Positions 55,115 through 63,591 are shown, counted from the stretch's first letter. The stretch: 64,000 nt of DNA from Hymenobacter terrenus (GCF_000972495.1 NZ_LATM01000001.1:455241-519240), one strand, 5' to 3'. Translations and numbers: made by a program. The notes: a model not told the origin generated them from the sequence alone.

Positions 55115-55606
55115 ATGAAAACGTCTACATTCACCTTCCGGGCCGAACTAGTGACCGACGGCGACGCGCGCATGCAAACTCAGGTGGTGCCGGTGCCCCC
55201 CGACGTGGTAGCCGAGTTGGGTGGTCGGCCTAATCAGCGGGTCCTGGCCACCATCAACGGGCACTGCTTGCGGCGGGGGCTGCTGCCCCGGGCCGATGGC
55301 AGCCGCTACCTGCTACTGGGCAAGCTGGCTTGCCGCACCTACGGCTTTCGGGTGGGCGATGAGCTGACCATTGCCCTGACAGCCGACCCTAACCCCAACC
55401 AGGTAGACCTACCCGAAGAGCTGGCCGAGGGCCTTGAAGCCTGGCCCGAGGCCGGGGCCCAGTTCGCCCGGCTCACCCCCGGCAGACAGCGCAGCATCGC
55501 CTACCGCATTGATAGCGCCAAACGCCCCGAAACCCGCCTCCAGCGCACCATGCAGGAGCTGGAACAGCTGGCCCGCGACGGACAGCAGCCGGGAATAGTA
55601 GAATAA
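55115..55606 (+). CDS. YdeI/OmpD-associated family protein with DUF1905 domain
   Basis: A 163-residue cytoplasmic protein. The N-terminal half (about 1-95) is a DUF1905-type beta barrel (TFRAELVTDGDARMQTQVVPVPPDVVAEL). The C-terminal half has LTPGRQRSIAYRIDSAKRPETRLQRTMQELEQL, the YdeI signature linked to bacteriocin protection in other bacteria. Its exact activity is unknown. It lies 64 bases after the M14 gene and may share its transcript. Confidence 0.85.
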   Translation: MKTSTFTFRAELVTDGDARMQTQVVPVPPDVVAELGGRPNQRVLATINGHCLRRGLLPRADGSRYLLLGKLACRTYGFRVGDELTIALTADPNPNQVDLPEELAEGLEAWPEAGAQFARLTPGRQRSIAYRIDSAKRPETRLQRTMQELEQLARDGQQPGIVE

Positions 55607-55670
55607 CCACCTCATCGCAGCTGCTCAGCTGCACCACGGCGCGGATGGGGTCTCAGCAACAGTTTGAATT

Positions 55671-55736
55671 AGCTAGCCCGCCGGTGTGTGTAGAGACGCC
55701 AAGGGTGGCGTCTCTACACACACCGGCGGGCTAGCT
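55671..55736. repeat. Perfect 31-bp palindromic repeat
   Basis: Arms 55671-55701 and 55706-55736 are exact complements with a four-base loop AGGG. The inner part reads TGTAGAGACGCCA and complement. Neither end has a U-tract, so this looks more like a dispersed palindromic repeat than a terminator. Confidence 0.75.
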
Positions 55737-55767
55737 CAAAACACTCTCTCAGAATTTAATTTTCAAC

Positions 55768-56622
55768 GTGGCTGCCCTTTTTACTTCTCCCGCGTGGCCT
55801 TTGCTCGAGCTGTACCCCATTAACCATTGGGCGCAGCAGGCGCCGTTCGTCAGCGCGCCCCACGCCCACACTCATTACGAGGTATTTTATTTTGAGCAGG
55901 GCCACGGCACCCACTGTATTGATTTTGACGAATATCCCATCACCGACCACTCGGTGTTTCTGATTTCGCGGCAGCAGGTCCACTACATCACCGCGCCGCT
56001 CGGGGCACGCAACGTGGGGTGGGTCTTGTCGTTTGGACTGCCTTTTTTCGAGCGGCTCGACCCGGCGCTCACGCCGCTTTTTGGCTCCTTTGTGCAGGCG
56101 CCGGCTTATTCCCTGGCGGGCACTGGCCGCGAGCTGAACGCGGAGTGGTTTACCCGGCTGGCGCGGGAGCTGGCCACGCCCAGGCCCCAGGCTGGTTACG
56201 TGCTGGCGGCCCTTACCAACGTGCTGCTGGCGTACTTAAATGACCAGCCGGCGGCGGTGGGGGCTGCGCTGGGCAGCCCCGACTCCTACCAACGGCTCTA
56301 TCATGCCTTCGCCGAGGCGCTGGAAGCTCACCTCGCCCGGCTGCATACTGTGGCCGGCTACGCGGCCCTGCTTGGGCTGCCGCCTAAGCAGCTCAACCGC
56401 CTCTGCCAGCGCATACGGGGGCAGTCGGCGCTGGCCACCATCCACGAGCGCCTGAACCTAGAGGCGCGCCGCCACTTGTTCCGGTCTGGGCAGTCGGTTA
56501 AGGAGATTGGCTATTCGCTTGGGTTCGCGGACCCGGCTTATTTCTCGGCGTTTTTCAAGCGCCTCAATGGGCAGTCGCCGGAGGCTTTCCGGACGGCCGT
56601 GGCCCAAATTCACCAGCGATAG
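55768..56622 (+). CDS. AraC family transcriptional regulator
   Basis: A 284-residue regulator starting with GTG at 55768 (upstream codons are AT-rich and closed). An N-terminal cupin domain has HAHTHYEVFYFEQGHGTHCIDFDEYP. The C-terminal double helix-turn-helix has HTVAGYAALLGLPPKQLNRLCQR and QSVKEIGYSLGFADPAYFSAFFKRL, ending SPEAFR. The two NTF2-like genes downstream in the same direction may be its targets. The effector is unknown. Confidence 0.92.
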   Translation: MAALFTSPAWPLLELYPINHWAQQAPFVSAPHAHTHYEVFYFEQGHGTHCIDFDEYPITDHSVFLISRQQVHYITAPLGARNVGWVLSFGLPFFERLDPALTPLFGSFVQAPAYSLAGTGRELNAEWFTRLARELATPRPQAGYVLAALTNVLLAYLNDQPAAVGAALGSPDSYQRLYHAFAEALEAHLARLHTVAGYAALLGLPPKQLNRLCQRIRGQSALATIHERLNLEARRHLFRSGQSVKEIGYSLGFADPAYFSAFFKRLNGQSPEAFRTAVAQIHQR

Positions 56623-56694
56623 GGCGGTTTACCCATCGTGGGGCGCGGGAGGCCGGGGGACCTTTGTCGGCATCTATCAAGCTGTTTTTCTTCA

Positions 56695-57189
56695 ATGAAA
56701 AAACATACGTGGCTGCCGGCCGGCACGCTCCTACTTGGGGCGTCCGCCGCTCATTCTCAAACCTCCAAACCCCATACCTCCCGCATGAACTCAATCGAAA
56801 CCAACCGCCAACTCGCCATCCGCTTCGTGGAGCTGATGGCGCAAAACCAAGTCGAGAAGTTCGGTGAAGTTGTCGCCGAAGACTACCGCCAGCACAACCC
56901 CATGGTGAAGCCCGGCCTGGCCGGCATCGTTGAGGGTGGCCGGTGGTTCCACAGCGTATTTCCCGACGTAAAAGTGCGCGTCGAGCAGGTGGTAGTGGAG
57001 GGCGACATGGTTGTGGGCCGTTTCACCTGGACCGGCACCCAGCGGGGCGAGTTCATGGGCATTGCCGCGACGGGCAAAACGGTGACCTGGGCCTCCATGG
57101 ACCAGTGGCGGGTGGCCGATGGCAAGCTGGCCGAACACTGGGACGTGGTGGATTGGGCCGGCCTCACCCAACAGCTACAAGCCAAATAA
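56695..57189 (+). CDS. Exported SnoaL-like ester cyclase-type protein
   Basis: A 164-residue protein from the ATG at 56695 with a signal peptide (MKKHTWLPAGTLLLGASAAHSQ). A cone-shaped SnoaL/NTF2 fold follows: AIRFVELMAQNQVEKFGEVVAEDYRQHNPMV, VRVEQVVVEGDMVVGRFTWTGTQ, GKTVTWASMDQWRVADGKLAEHWDVVDW. Family members act on polyketides or bind small ligands; the substrate is unknown. It lies 72 bases after the AraC gene and four bases before a second NTF2-like gene. Confidence 0.87.
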   Translation: MKKHTWLPAGTLLLGASAAHSQTSKPHTSRMNSIETNRQLAIRFVELMAQNQVEKFGEVVAEDYRQHNPMVKPGLAGIVEGGRWFHSVFPDVKVRVEQVVVEGDMVVGRFTWTGTQRGEFMGIAATGKTVTWASMDQWRVADGKLAEHWDVVDWAGLTQQLQAK

Positions 57190-57193
57190 GCCC

Positions 57194-57583
57194 GTGCCGA
57201 CCCCCGAAGCCAACACCCTACTCGTACGCCAATTCTACGAGCACCTGGCTGCCTCCGACCTGCCCGCTGCCCTGGCCCTGCTCGCCCCCGGTTTCCGCCT
57301 CGTGCAAGCCCCATCGCTGCCCTACGGCGGCGAGTGGGTGGGGGCAACGGGCCTGGCCGATTTCTTCCGGGCTTTCTTCAGCTATTGGGCCGCCTTTTCC
57401 TCCGAAGACGTGGCCTACTTTGCCGCCGACGACACTGTGGTGGCCACCTCTACTGGCGTGGGTACTACCCACGCCGGGCAAGTGCGGCGCCTACCCATGG
57501 TGCAAGTCTACCGGCTGCGCGAGGGCCAGTTGGCATCGGCACAGCCCTTCTATTTCGATACCGCCGCCTTGATGGGCTCATGA
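57194..57583 (+). CDS. NTF2-like/SnoaL-like protein
   Basis: A 129-residue protein starting with GTG at 57194, four bases after the previous stop, so the two are translationally coupled. The frame is open further upstream within the previous gene, but that stretch (MASWPNTGTWW) is the wrong frame of it. The NTF2-like pattern is visible: NTLLVRQFYEHLAASDLPAALALLAPGF, GLADFFRAFFSYWAAFS, and TVVATSTGVGTT with VYRLREGQLASAQPFYFD. No signal peptide is present, unlike its partner. The function is unknown. Confidence 0.8.
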   Translation: MPTPEANTLLVRQFYEHLAASDLPAALALLAPGFRLVQAPSLPYGGEWVGATGLADFFRAFFSYWAAFSSEDVAYFAADDTVVATSTGVGTTHAGQVRRLPMVQVYRLREGQLASAQPFYFDTAALMGS

Positions 57584-57741
57584 GTGCCCGCCGCCAGGAC
57601 AGCCGCACAAACCGGCGGCTCATAGGCCGAACATATATTATATTTTGTCCTTTATATAACAAAACACTATTAGCGCGTTATCTTGCCGAGCGTCCGGCTT
57701 GACGGCCGGGTATTTTTTACCCCACATCATTTATTACGCGC

Positions 57742-58308
57742 ATGGCAAAGGTTAAGAATAATATTGTTACGCAGGGACTGAGCGGGATGCTCGGCGGACA
57801 GCTGGTGTTTCGGCAAACGAGCCGGGGCACCGTGGTGGGGGTGGCTCCGAGCGAGCCCAGCGGCCCGCCCACGGCCGGGCAGCTAGCCCAGCGCGAGCGG
57901 TTCCAGCAGGCGGTTATCTATGCCAAGGGCCGGAGCCAGGACCCAGCGGTGCAGGCCGAGTACGGCGATACGGCCAAGGCCCAGGACATCAGCGTGTACA
58001 ACGTGCTGCTGCGCGACTTTATGCAGGCGCCTAACATTACGGCCGTGGACCTGGACCAGTATACCGGCCAGGTAGGCGAGCTGATAGTGGTGACGGCCAA
58101 CGATGACCATGCGGTGAAGGCCGTGACGGTGAAAATTGAGAACAGCGACAGCAGCCTTGTGGAACAGGGTGCTGCCCAGCAGCAGGCCGACCCCAACCGC
58201 TGGCACTACCTGACCACCGCCACCAACGCGTCGCTGGCCGGCGACAAAATCACGGTGACGGCTACGGACAACCCCGGCCACAACGCCACCAAAACCAGTA
58301 CGCTATAA
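57742..58308 (+). CDS. Conserved hypothetical protein upstream of T6SS effector
   Basis: A 188-residue protein with a distinctive start (MAKVKNNIVTQGLSGMLGGQLVFRQ), a Pro-rich stretch, a central helical block (QLAQRERFQQAVIYAKGR) and a C-terminal immunoglobulin-like beta domain (VGELIVVTANDDHAVKAVTVKIEN through ITVTATDNPGHN). The start recalls DUF6266-type Bacteroidetes proteins (MAK...GG...G), but the match is not certain. It lies in the accessory block with the Hcp-nuclease gene, after an AT-rich promoter region (57620-57740). It may be a cargo or baseplate-related protein. Confidence 0.75.
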   Translation: MAKVKNNIVTQGLSGMLGGQLVFRQTSRGTVVGVAPSEPSGPPTAGQLAQRERFQQAVIYAKGRSQDPAVQAEYGDTAKAQDISVYNVLLRDFMQAPNITAVDLDQYTGQVGELIVVTANDDHAVKAVTVKIENSDSSLVEQGAAQQQADPNRWHYLTTATNASLAGDKITVTATDNPGHNATKTSTL

Positions 58309-58448
58309 ATAGTGCAAGTTCGTGCGGAGCCGGGCGCAGCTAGCCCCGAACGAACGAGGAACGAAGGCAGAACGAACAAAGCGCCTTCTCAGGCGGCACG
58401 TGGAAGCCGGGCGCTACCTTGGTAGAGTGCTACTTCTTCGACTATATG

Positions 58449-58483
58449 AAAGCCCCTGTGCCGGTTTGGCGCGGGGGCTTTTT
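58449..58483 (+). terminator. Terminator before Hcp-nuclease gene
   Basis: AAAGCCCC at 58449-58456 pairs with GGGGCTTT near 58474-58481, followed by more T. It separates the hypothetical gene from the toxin gene. Confidence 0.65.
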
Positions 58484-58527
58484 GTGACCTTTCCTTCTCG
58501 TCGCGCCTGGGATTCGACGCTGTGGCA

Positions 58528-58535
58528 TAGTTTTG
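58528..58535 (+). promoter_or_regulatory. Bacteroidetes -7 element for Hcp-nuclease gene
   Basis: TAGTTTTG matches TAnnTTTG, giving a leader of about 30 bases to the ATG at 58573. The toxin and immunity genes can thus be expressed as their own unit. Confidence 0.5.
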
Positions 58536-58572
58536 GGCCGCTCCTTTTCTTCTACCCTGCTCTTTACCTGGC

Positions 58573-59769
58573 ATGGCTTCCTTCTATGCCGAGCTGCACG
58601 TAGCCGGCTACGGCTACCCCCTGCGGCACTGCACCTACGCCTTCACCCAGGCCACCGACGAGCGGGGCCGCGTCATCGCTAAGGTGCGCCAGGGTCATAT
58701 CGACCTCGTGCTCGACGTGCCCGACGACACCCTGCTCGAAGGCTGGGCCGCCGCACCGCACAAGCCCCTGCCGGGCTACATCCTCTTCCGCGCCGCCGAC
58801 GGCACCGTGCTCGAAACCCTCGCCTGGGAGGCGGGCCACTGCGTGGGCTACCGCGAGGAGTTTGACGACGGCCACCTCGCCGGTAACGAGGGCGCGTACC
58901 TGGCTTTCGTTATCATCTCCGCCCCTAAGCTCACCCTCACGCCTGGCGCGCCGGCCGCCTATGTGGCCCCCGCGCCCCGTGAGCATGGTACTCCGCCCCA
59001 ACAGGCATTGACCAACAACCCGTTCAAGCTGCCTACCGGCCCGCCGCTGCTGCCCGAGGTCGTTGTGCTGGCCGAAGAAACCCTGCTGGCCCGCCTCTGG
59101 CAAAGCATGCTGCGCCTGCTCGCCGGCCCGGCCGCCCTCACGGCCGGCCTGCTGCTGACTTCCACTAACCGCCCTTCTGACCCTGGCTACCAACCCGAGT
59201 GGGACTTCCAGAACCGCCACCAACCGCCCACCGACAAGGATAAAGCCCGCCTGGCTTACCTCGAAAACGAGCGCGCCACCGGTGGGAGCCTTACCGGCGA
59301 TGAGCAGGCCGAACTGCTGGCCTTGCTGGCCAAGGTCAAGGGCATGCATGTCCGCAGCATCGCCGACCTGGATGTGGCCGGGCCCTTATACGGGAATATG
59401 GTGTCGTTACCCGCGTTTTATTACATTTCCTTGTCTTATACCAAGCGTAGTAAAGCAGATACTAAGGTGCTACGGACTAAGTTTGACGCTGTGCGGGAGA
59501 AGCTTATGAAAGATTTAGCCGCAGACCCGGATAAAGTGGTGCACTTAAAGCAGGCGGGAATAACCGACGATGACTTAAAGCGCATGGAACTTGGCAAACC
59601 CCCACTAGGGTGGCAGGTTCACCATAAATTACCCCTAGACGATGGAGGGGATAATTCAGTAAGTAACCTATTGTTAATTAAAGGAGACCCCTTCCATAAG
59701 GCTCTAACTAACTACCAAAACGCGGCTACTTTTAAGATGGACCCTGGTGATACCCGTATTTTGAAATGA
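58573..59769 (+). CDS. Evolved Hcp (TssD) fused to an HNH-type nuclease toxin domain
   Basis: A 398-residue predicted type VI secretion effector. Residues 1-122 match the Bacteroidetes Hcp/TssD tube protein (SFYAELHVAGYGYPLRHCTYAF, VPDDTLLEGW, GYREEFDDG, AYLAFVIISAPKLTL). A Pro-rich linker (123-160), a hydrophobic helix (172-196) and a charged helical stretch (200-275) follow. The C-terminal domain has GWQVHHKLPLDDGG (His350/His351), NSVSNLLLI (Asn361/Asn365) and DPFHKALTNYQ (His376), an HNH-type arrangement. G+C drops sharply near 59390: 58741-58800 has 46 G/C in 60, 59461-59520 has 28. The immunity gene follows after 16 bases. No other T6SS gene is in the window. Confidence 0.85.
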   Translation: MASFYAELHVAGYGYPLRHCTYAFTQATDERGRVIAKVRQGHIDLVLDVPDDTLLEGWAAAPHKPLPGYILFRAADGTVLETLAWEAGHCVGYREEFDDGHLAGNEGAYLAFVIISAPKLTLTPGAPAAYVAPAPREHGTPPQQALTNNPFKLPTGPPLLPEVVVLAEETLLARLWQSMLRLLAGPAALTAGLLLTSTNRPSDPGYQPEWDFQNRHQPPTDKDKARLAYLENERATGGSLTGDEQAELLALLAKVKGMHVRSIADLDVAGPLYGNMVSLPAFYYISLSYTKRSKADTKVLRTKFDAVREKLMKDLAADPDKVVHLKQAGITDDDLKRMELGKPPLGWQVHHKLPLDDGGDNSVSNLLLIKGDPFHKALTNYQNAATFKMDPGDTRILK

Positions 59770-59785
59770 CCGATGCATAACGGCT

Positions 59786-60325
59786 ATGTGTACCCGTAAC
59801 TATCATCCCATGGAACATAGCACCCTAACCTTATTAGATGAAATCCGGGCTGTCAAAGAAGAGCGAGGACGGCCTTTGGCCCCTCCAGCTACGGTAGAGG
59901 AATTGCGAATGCTGCAAGAAGAAGCGGCTCAAAAGTTAGACTATGTGCTGCCAGCTATTTACTTGGAGTTGTTGAGCTATACCAACGGCATTGCCCACAA
60001 CGGCATGCAGCTTTACGCGACTCACGCACTGACACGCACAACGCCGGATGGTCAGACCACTTATGACCGCCGGGGCTTAGTCGAAACCAACCTGCTCTGG
60101 CGCGATACTCCTCCTAATCAGGAGTTCGTCTTCTTAGCCGAGTCCGGCGATGTGCTCTACGGCCAGCACATTCCCACCGGTCAGTTTCAAGTTGTAGACC
60201 GCATCACGAACGAAATGGATGACCCCAAAACTGGTGCTTACGCCACTCTGGACCCGTTGCTAGAGCGACTCTTTCATGAGATGCTCAACCACTTCGACAT
60301 CCTTAACTATAGGTCCGAAAGCTGA
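59786..60325 (+). CDS. SUKH/YrhA-like immunity protein for the Hcp-nuclease
   Basis: A 179-residue cytoplasmic protein with the SMI1/KNR4 (SUKH) or YrhA pattern: a leading helix (LLDEIRAVKEERG), PPATVEELRMLQEEAAQKL, LPAIYLELLSYTNGIAHNGMQLY and FVFLAESGDVLYGQH. SUKH proteins commonly neutralise nuclease toxins, and this gene lies 16 bases after the nuclease gene in the same direction, so it is probably the cognate immunity protein. An ATG at 59810 (MEHSTLTLLDEI) may be the true start. G+C is lower than the Hcp part. Confidence 0.8.
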   Translation: MCTRNYHPMEHSTLTLLDEIRAVKEERGRPLAPPATVEELRMLQEEAAQKLDYVLPAIYLELLSYTNGIAHNGMQLYATHALTRTTPDGQTTYDRRGLVETNLLWRDTPPNQEFVFLAESGDVLYGQHIPTGQFQVVDRITNEMDDPKTGAYATLDPLLERLFHEMLNHFDILNYRSES

Positions 60326-60334
60326 GCCACCTCC

Positions 60335-60600
60335 GGCGCGCCAGCGGCCTACGCCGCGCCCGCGCCCCGTGAGCACGGCACCCCGCCGCAGCAGGCGCTA
60401 ACCAACAACCCGTTCAGGCTGCCCACCGGCCCGCCCCTGCTGCCCCTGCCTCAGTAGTAGAAACTGTTGCCGAAGCCATGGCCACAAGAGTGTTGGTTCC
60501 AATGGCACTTACGCTGGCCTTTGGGAAGCAATACTTCAGTTCAAGTACCTGGTTTACTTCATGTGCCAGTGGTCAGTCCCGACAAATTGCGCCTGCATGA
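60335..60600 (+). pseudogene. Frameshifted remnant of a second Hcp-effector linker and tail
   Basis: 60335-60454 encodes GAPAAYAAPAPREHG, TPPQQALTNNPFRLPTGPPLLP and matches the linker of the Hcp-nuclease (58945-59058) closely. It then meets two stops. In another frame the sequence continues VVETVAEAMATRVLVPMALTLAF, the counterpart of the hydrophobic helix in the intact gene, but with a different sequence. This is the leftover of another C-terminal cassette. It begins right after the immunity gene stop. Confidence 0.75.
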
Positions 60601-60612
60601 ACTACGGCCCAC

Positions 60613-60804
60613 GTGGACTATGACGCGGGCAAGCGCAGCAAAGGGCGCAAACGCTTCTTTTTGATGAACATGGCGGGCAACCTGCTGGCCAGCTGGGTGG
60701 TCGCGGCAGCCTGGAATACGCTGGCGTTGGGCAACGAACTGGTCGACCGGCTACAAACCGTGTTCGTGGACGGCGGCTTTGGCCGCGTTTTCGCCAGTGC
60801 CTGA
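60613..60804 (+). pseudogene. IS5-family transposase fragment
   Basis: A 63-codon fragment (DYDAGKRSKGRKRFFLMNMAG, NLLASWVVAAAW, LQTVFVDGGFGRVFASA) matches the central and later part of IS5-type DDE transposases (DAGKRxKGRKR...GNLL...VFVDGGFG). An internal stretch is missing and no start or inverted repeats are seen, so it is a deletion remnant. Confidence 0.75.
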
Positions 60805-60825
60805 CCCGGCGCGGTATTTACATAA

Positions 60826-61020
60826 AGGCAGCCAGAGTGGAATTAGGCCCTGCGAAAAAATGGGGCCAAAAGAGAAAGTTCCAGGAGGCATTCTATCTTT
60901 ACCCGCTGAACTAACAAATATTTTAAATTTTTCTCATGTGTTGTTGCCCTCAGACCCTCGCCACCCCGTCCGCTTTTCCGGACCATTCCATTCCTTTAAT
61001 GCGCATCACCTATTTTCTCC
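60826..61020. promoter_or_regulatory. Upstream region of TonB-dependent receptor gene
   Basis: TATCTTTA at 60894-60901 approximates the Bacteroidetes -7 element. About 120 bases of leader follow to the GTG at 61021. No known riboswitch or regulator box was recognised. Confidence 0.35.
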
Positions 61021-63570
61021 GTGAAAAAAACCCTATTACTGATTTTGCTGCTTGCCCTTTGGGTAAGCACGACATACGCCCAAGGCCTTATTGAAGGCGT
61101 AGTTAAAGACAGCCAAGGCGGACCCGTTGTGGGAGCCAATATTTTGATTGAAGGCACCAGCGAGTTTGCTGTTGCCGACGTAGAGGGCCGATTCAGCTTG
61201 ACGGCCAAAACAACATTTCCCTTTACCCTGCGGGTGAGTGCCGTGGGCCTGAAGACCCAGAAAGTTTCGCTTACTGAAACGCCCGCCAAACCGCTCGAAC
61301 TTGTTTTGGCCGATGACAATGTGCTGAACGAGGTGGTGGTAACGGCCCGGCGACGCAGCGAAACAGTGCAGGAAGTGCCGATTCCCATCTCGGTGGTGAG
61401 TGGCAAGGTGTTGGAGGAAACAGGGGCCTTTAACGTGAACCGCGTGAAGGAGCTGATACCCACCGTACAGCTATATTCGTCTAACCCGCGCAACACCACG
61501 CTTAATATTCGGGGACTAGGATCCACGTTTGGATTGACCAATGACGGCATCGACCCGGGCGTTGGCTTTTACGTGGATGGCGTGTACTTTGCCCGGCCAG
61601 CGGCCACCACCCTGGACTTCATTGACATCGAACAGATTGAGGTGCTGCGCGGGCCACAGGGCACCCTGTTTGGCAAGAACACCACCGCGGGGGCGTTCAA
61701 CGTCACCACCCGTGCCCCTAGCTTTAAGCCGGGCGCCAACTTCGAGATTAGCTACGGCAATTACGGCTACATCCAGGCCAAAAGCTCGATTACTGGGCCC
61801 CTGGGAAAGAAGCTCGCCGCCCGGGTTTCCTTTTCTGGTACGCAACGCGACGGAGTGCTGTATAACGTGGCCACCGATGAAAACATCAACGACCTCAACA
61901 ACCTCGGTTTCCGGGCTCAATTGCTTTTCAAGCCTACCAATAAAATCAAACTGACATTGATTGGGGACGCTTCCCGCCAGCGCCCCAACGGGTACGCCCA
62001 GGTGGTGGCCGGCGTGGTGCCTACCCTGCGGCCAGCGTACCGCCAGTTCGACCAGATTATTGCTGATTTGAACTACCAGCTGCCTAGCCGCAACCCCTTC
62101 GATCGGAAAGTGGACCACGATACGCCGTGGCGCTCCGGCAACGAGCTGGGTGGCGTCTCGCTCAATGCCGACATCCAGCTCGGGCCGGGCGTGCTGACTT
62201 CCACAACCGCCTGGCGGTACTGGGACTGGGACCCTTCGAATGACCGCGACTTCACGGGGCTCCCGGTGCTCAGCAAATCGGCCGCTACGTCCAAGCACCA
62301 GCAATGGACGCAGGAAATCCGGTACGCCGGCGACCTGAATTCCCGCCTGAGCGGCGTGCTTGGTGTGTTTGCGATTGGCCAGGACCTTAAAACCGCACCG
62401 GTGCATACCGAAGAGTCAGGAGCGGCCCAATACCGGTTTTCGCAAAGCACCACCAGTGCGCGCTGGCGGACCCCCGGCCTGTTCGACGGGTACGGCATCC
62501 AGACCACTTCCCGGCTCCAAAGCTTTGGGGCGGCCGTGTTCGGCCAGCTCGATTGGACCGTGGCCACCAACCTGCACGTGCTGCCGGGGCTTCGCTACAA
62601 CCTGGACCAGAAGGACGTGGACTTTAACCGGCAAACATACGGCGGCCTGCAAACCAATGACCCCGACCTGATTGCCTTGAAGCGGCTGGTCTATACCGAC
62701 CAGGCCTTCACCGCCACCGCCGACGAGTCGAACCTGTCGGGCCAGCTCACGCTGGCCTACATCGCCACGAAAAAAATCAATTCCTTCGCCACCTTCTCAA
62801 CCAGCTACAAGCCGGTGGGTGTCAACCTGGGCGGCTTGCCCACGGCCAACGGAGAAATCCTGACGGACCTGGCCCGCATCAAGCCCGAGTATGTGACGCA
62901 CGTGGAAGTGGGCGTAAAGACCACGCCGTTTGAGAACGTGACGGCTAACATTGTTTTTCACAACACCGAAATCAAGGACTACCAGACTCAGGTTCAGACC
63001 GCGGAAGTGGGGGTGAACCGGGGCTACCTGGCCAATGCCGAGCGAGTACGGGTGCGAGGCATTGAGTTCGACGGGAGTTTCCGGGTCGACAAGCGCCTCT
63101 CGTTCTACGGAGCTGTGGCGTACACTGATGGGGAATACGTTTCCTTCACCAACGCCCCCGTGCCCCTGGAAGAAACGGGCGGTCCGTCGGCCTTCAAGGA
63201 CATTTCGGGCAGCGAGCTGCCTGGCATCTCGAAATGGGCCGGCTCCGCGGGTGGGGAGATTACTTCGAACGAGAGCAAGCTGCTGAATCAGCAGGGAGTA
63301 TTTTTCCTCGCGACTGATGTTTATGCCCGCTCCTCGTTTTCCTCGAGTTCCTCGGCTTCCCAATACCTCAACATTGGCGGCTACGCCCTGCTCAACGGCC
63401 GAATCGGCTTCCGGGCCACCACTGGCCTCTCGGTGCTGCTATGGGCTCGCAACTTACTGGACCGCAACTACTTTGAGCAGCTGCTGCCCGCCGCCGGCAA
63501 TGCCGGTCACTACGCCGGCGTGCTCGGCGACCCCCGGACCTACGGCCTGACCCTGCGGTACTCGCTGTAG
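61021..63570 (+). CDS. TonB-dependent outer-membrane receptor
   Basis: An 849-residue outer-membrane transporter starting with GTG at 61021 (VKKTLLLILLLALWVSTTYAQ is the signal). A carboxypeptidase-like regulatory domain (about 22-100, LIEGVVKDSQGGPVVGANI) precedes the TonB plug (about 110-225) with IRGLGSTFGLTNDGIDPGVG, VDGVYFARPA and QIEVLRGPQGTLFGKNTTAGAFNV. The rest is a 22-strand barrel ending in a C-terminal strand TLRYSL. The length and plug sequence are closer to siderophore or iron-complex receptors than to SusC. No SusD partner is adjacent. A strong terminator follows. Confidence 0.94.
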   Translation: MKKTLLLILLLALWVSTTYAQGLIEGVVKDSQGGPVVGANILIEGTSEFAVADVEGRFSLTAKTTFPFTLRVSAVGLKTQKVSLTETPAKPLELVLADDNVLNEVVVTARRRSETVQEVPIPISVVSGKVLEETGAFNVNRVKELIPTVQLYSSNPRNTTLNIRGLGSTFGLTNDGIDPGVGFYVDGVYFARPAATTLDFIDIEQIEVLRGPQGTLFGKNTTAGAFNVTTRAPSFKPGANFEISYGNYGYIQAKSSITGPLGKKLAARVSFSGTQRDGVLYNVATDENINDLNNLGFRAQLLFKPTNKIKLTLIGDASRQRPNGYAQVVAGVVPTLRPAYRQFDQIIADLNYQLPSRNPFDRKVDHDTPWRSGNELGGVSLNADIQLGPGVLTSTTAWRYWDWDPSNDRDFTGLPVLSKSAATSKHQQWTQEIRYAGDLNSRLSGVLGVFAIGQDLKTAPVHTEESGAAQYRFSQSTTSARWRTPGLFDGYGIQTTSRLQSFGAAVFGQLDWTVATNLHVLPGLRYNLDQKDVDFNRQTYGGLQTNDPDLIALKRLVYTDQAFTATADESNLSGQLTLAYIATKKINSFATFSTSYKPVGVNLGGLPTANGEILTDLARIKPEYVTHVEVGVKTTPFENVTANIVFHNTEIKDYQTQVQTAEVGVNRGYLANAERVRVRGIEFDGSFRVDKRLSFYGAVAYTDGEYVSFTNAPVPLEETGGPSAFKDISGSELPGISKWAGSAGGEITSNESKLLNQQGVFFLATDVYARSSFSSSSSASQYLNIGGYALLNGRIGFRATTGLSVLLWARNLLDRNYFEQLLPAAGNAGHYAGVLGDPRTYGLTLRYSL

Positions 63571-63591
63571 CAATCAGATTACAACGCACCG

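Noticed and set aside
58564-59349. 261-codon frame opposite the Hcp part of the effector
   Set aside because: Considered as a possible antisense regulator gene because of its position, but the translation is a Gly/Gln/Val-rich shadow that ends where G+C falls.
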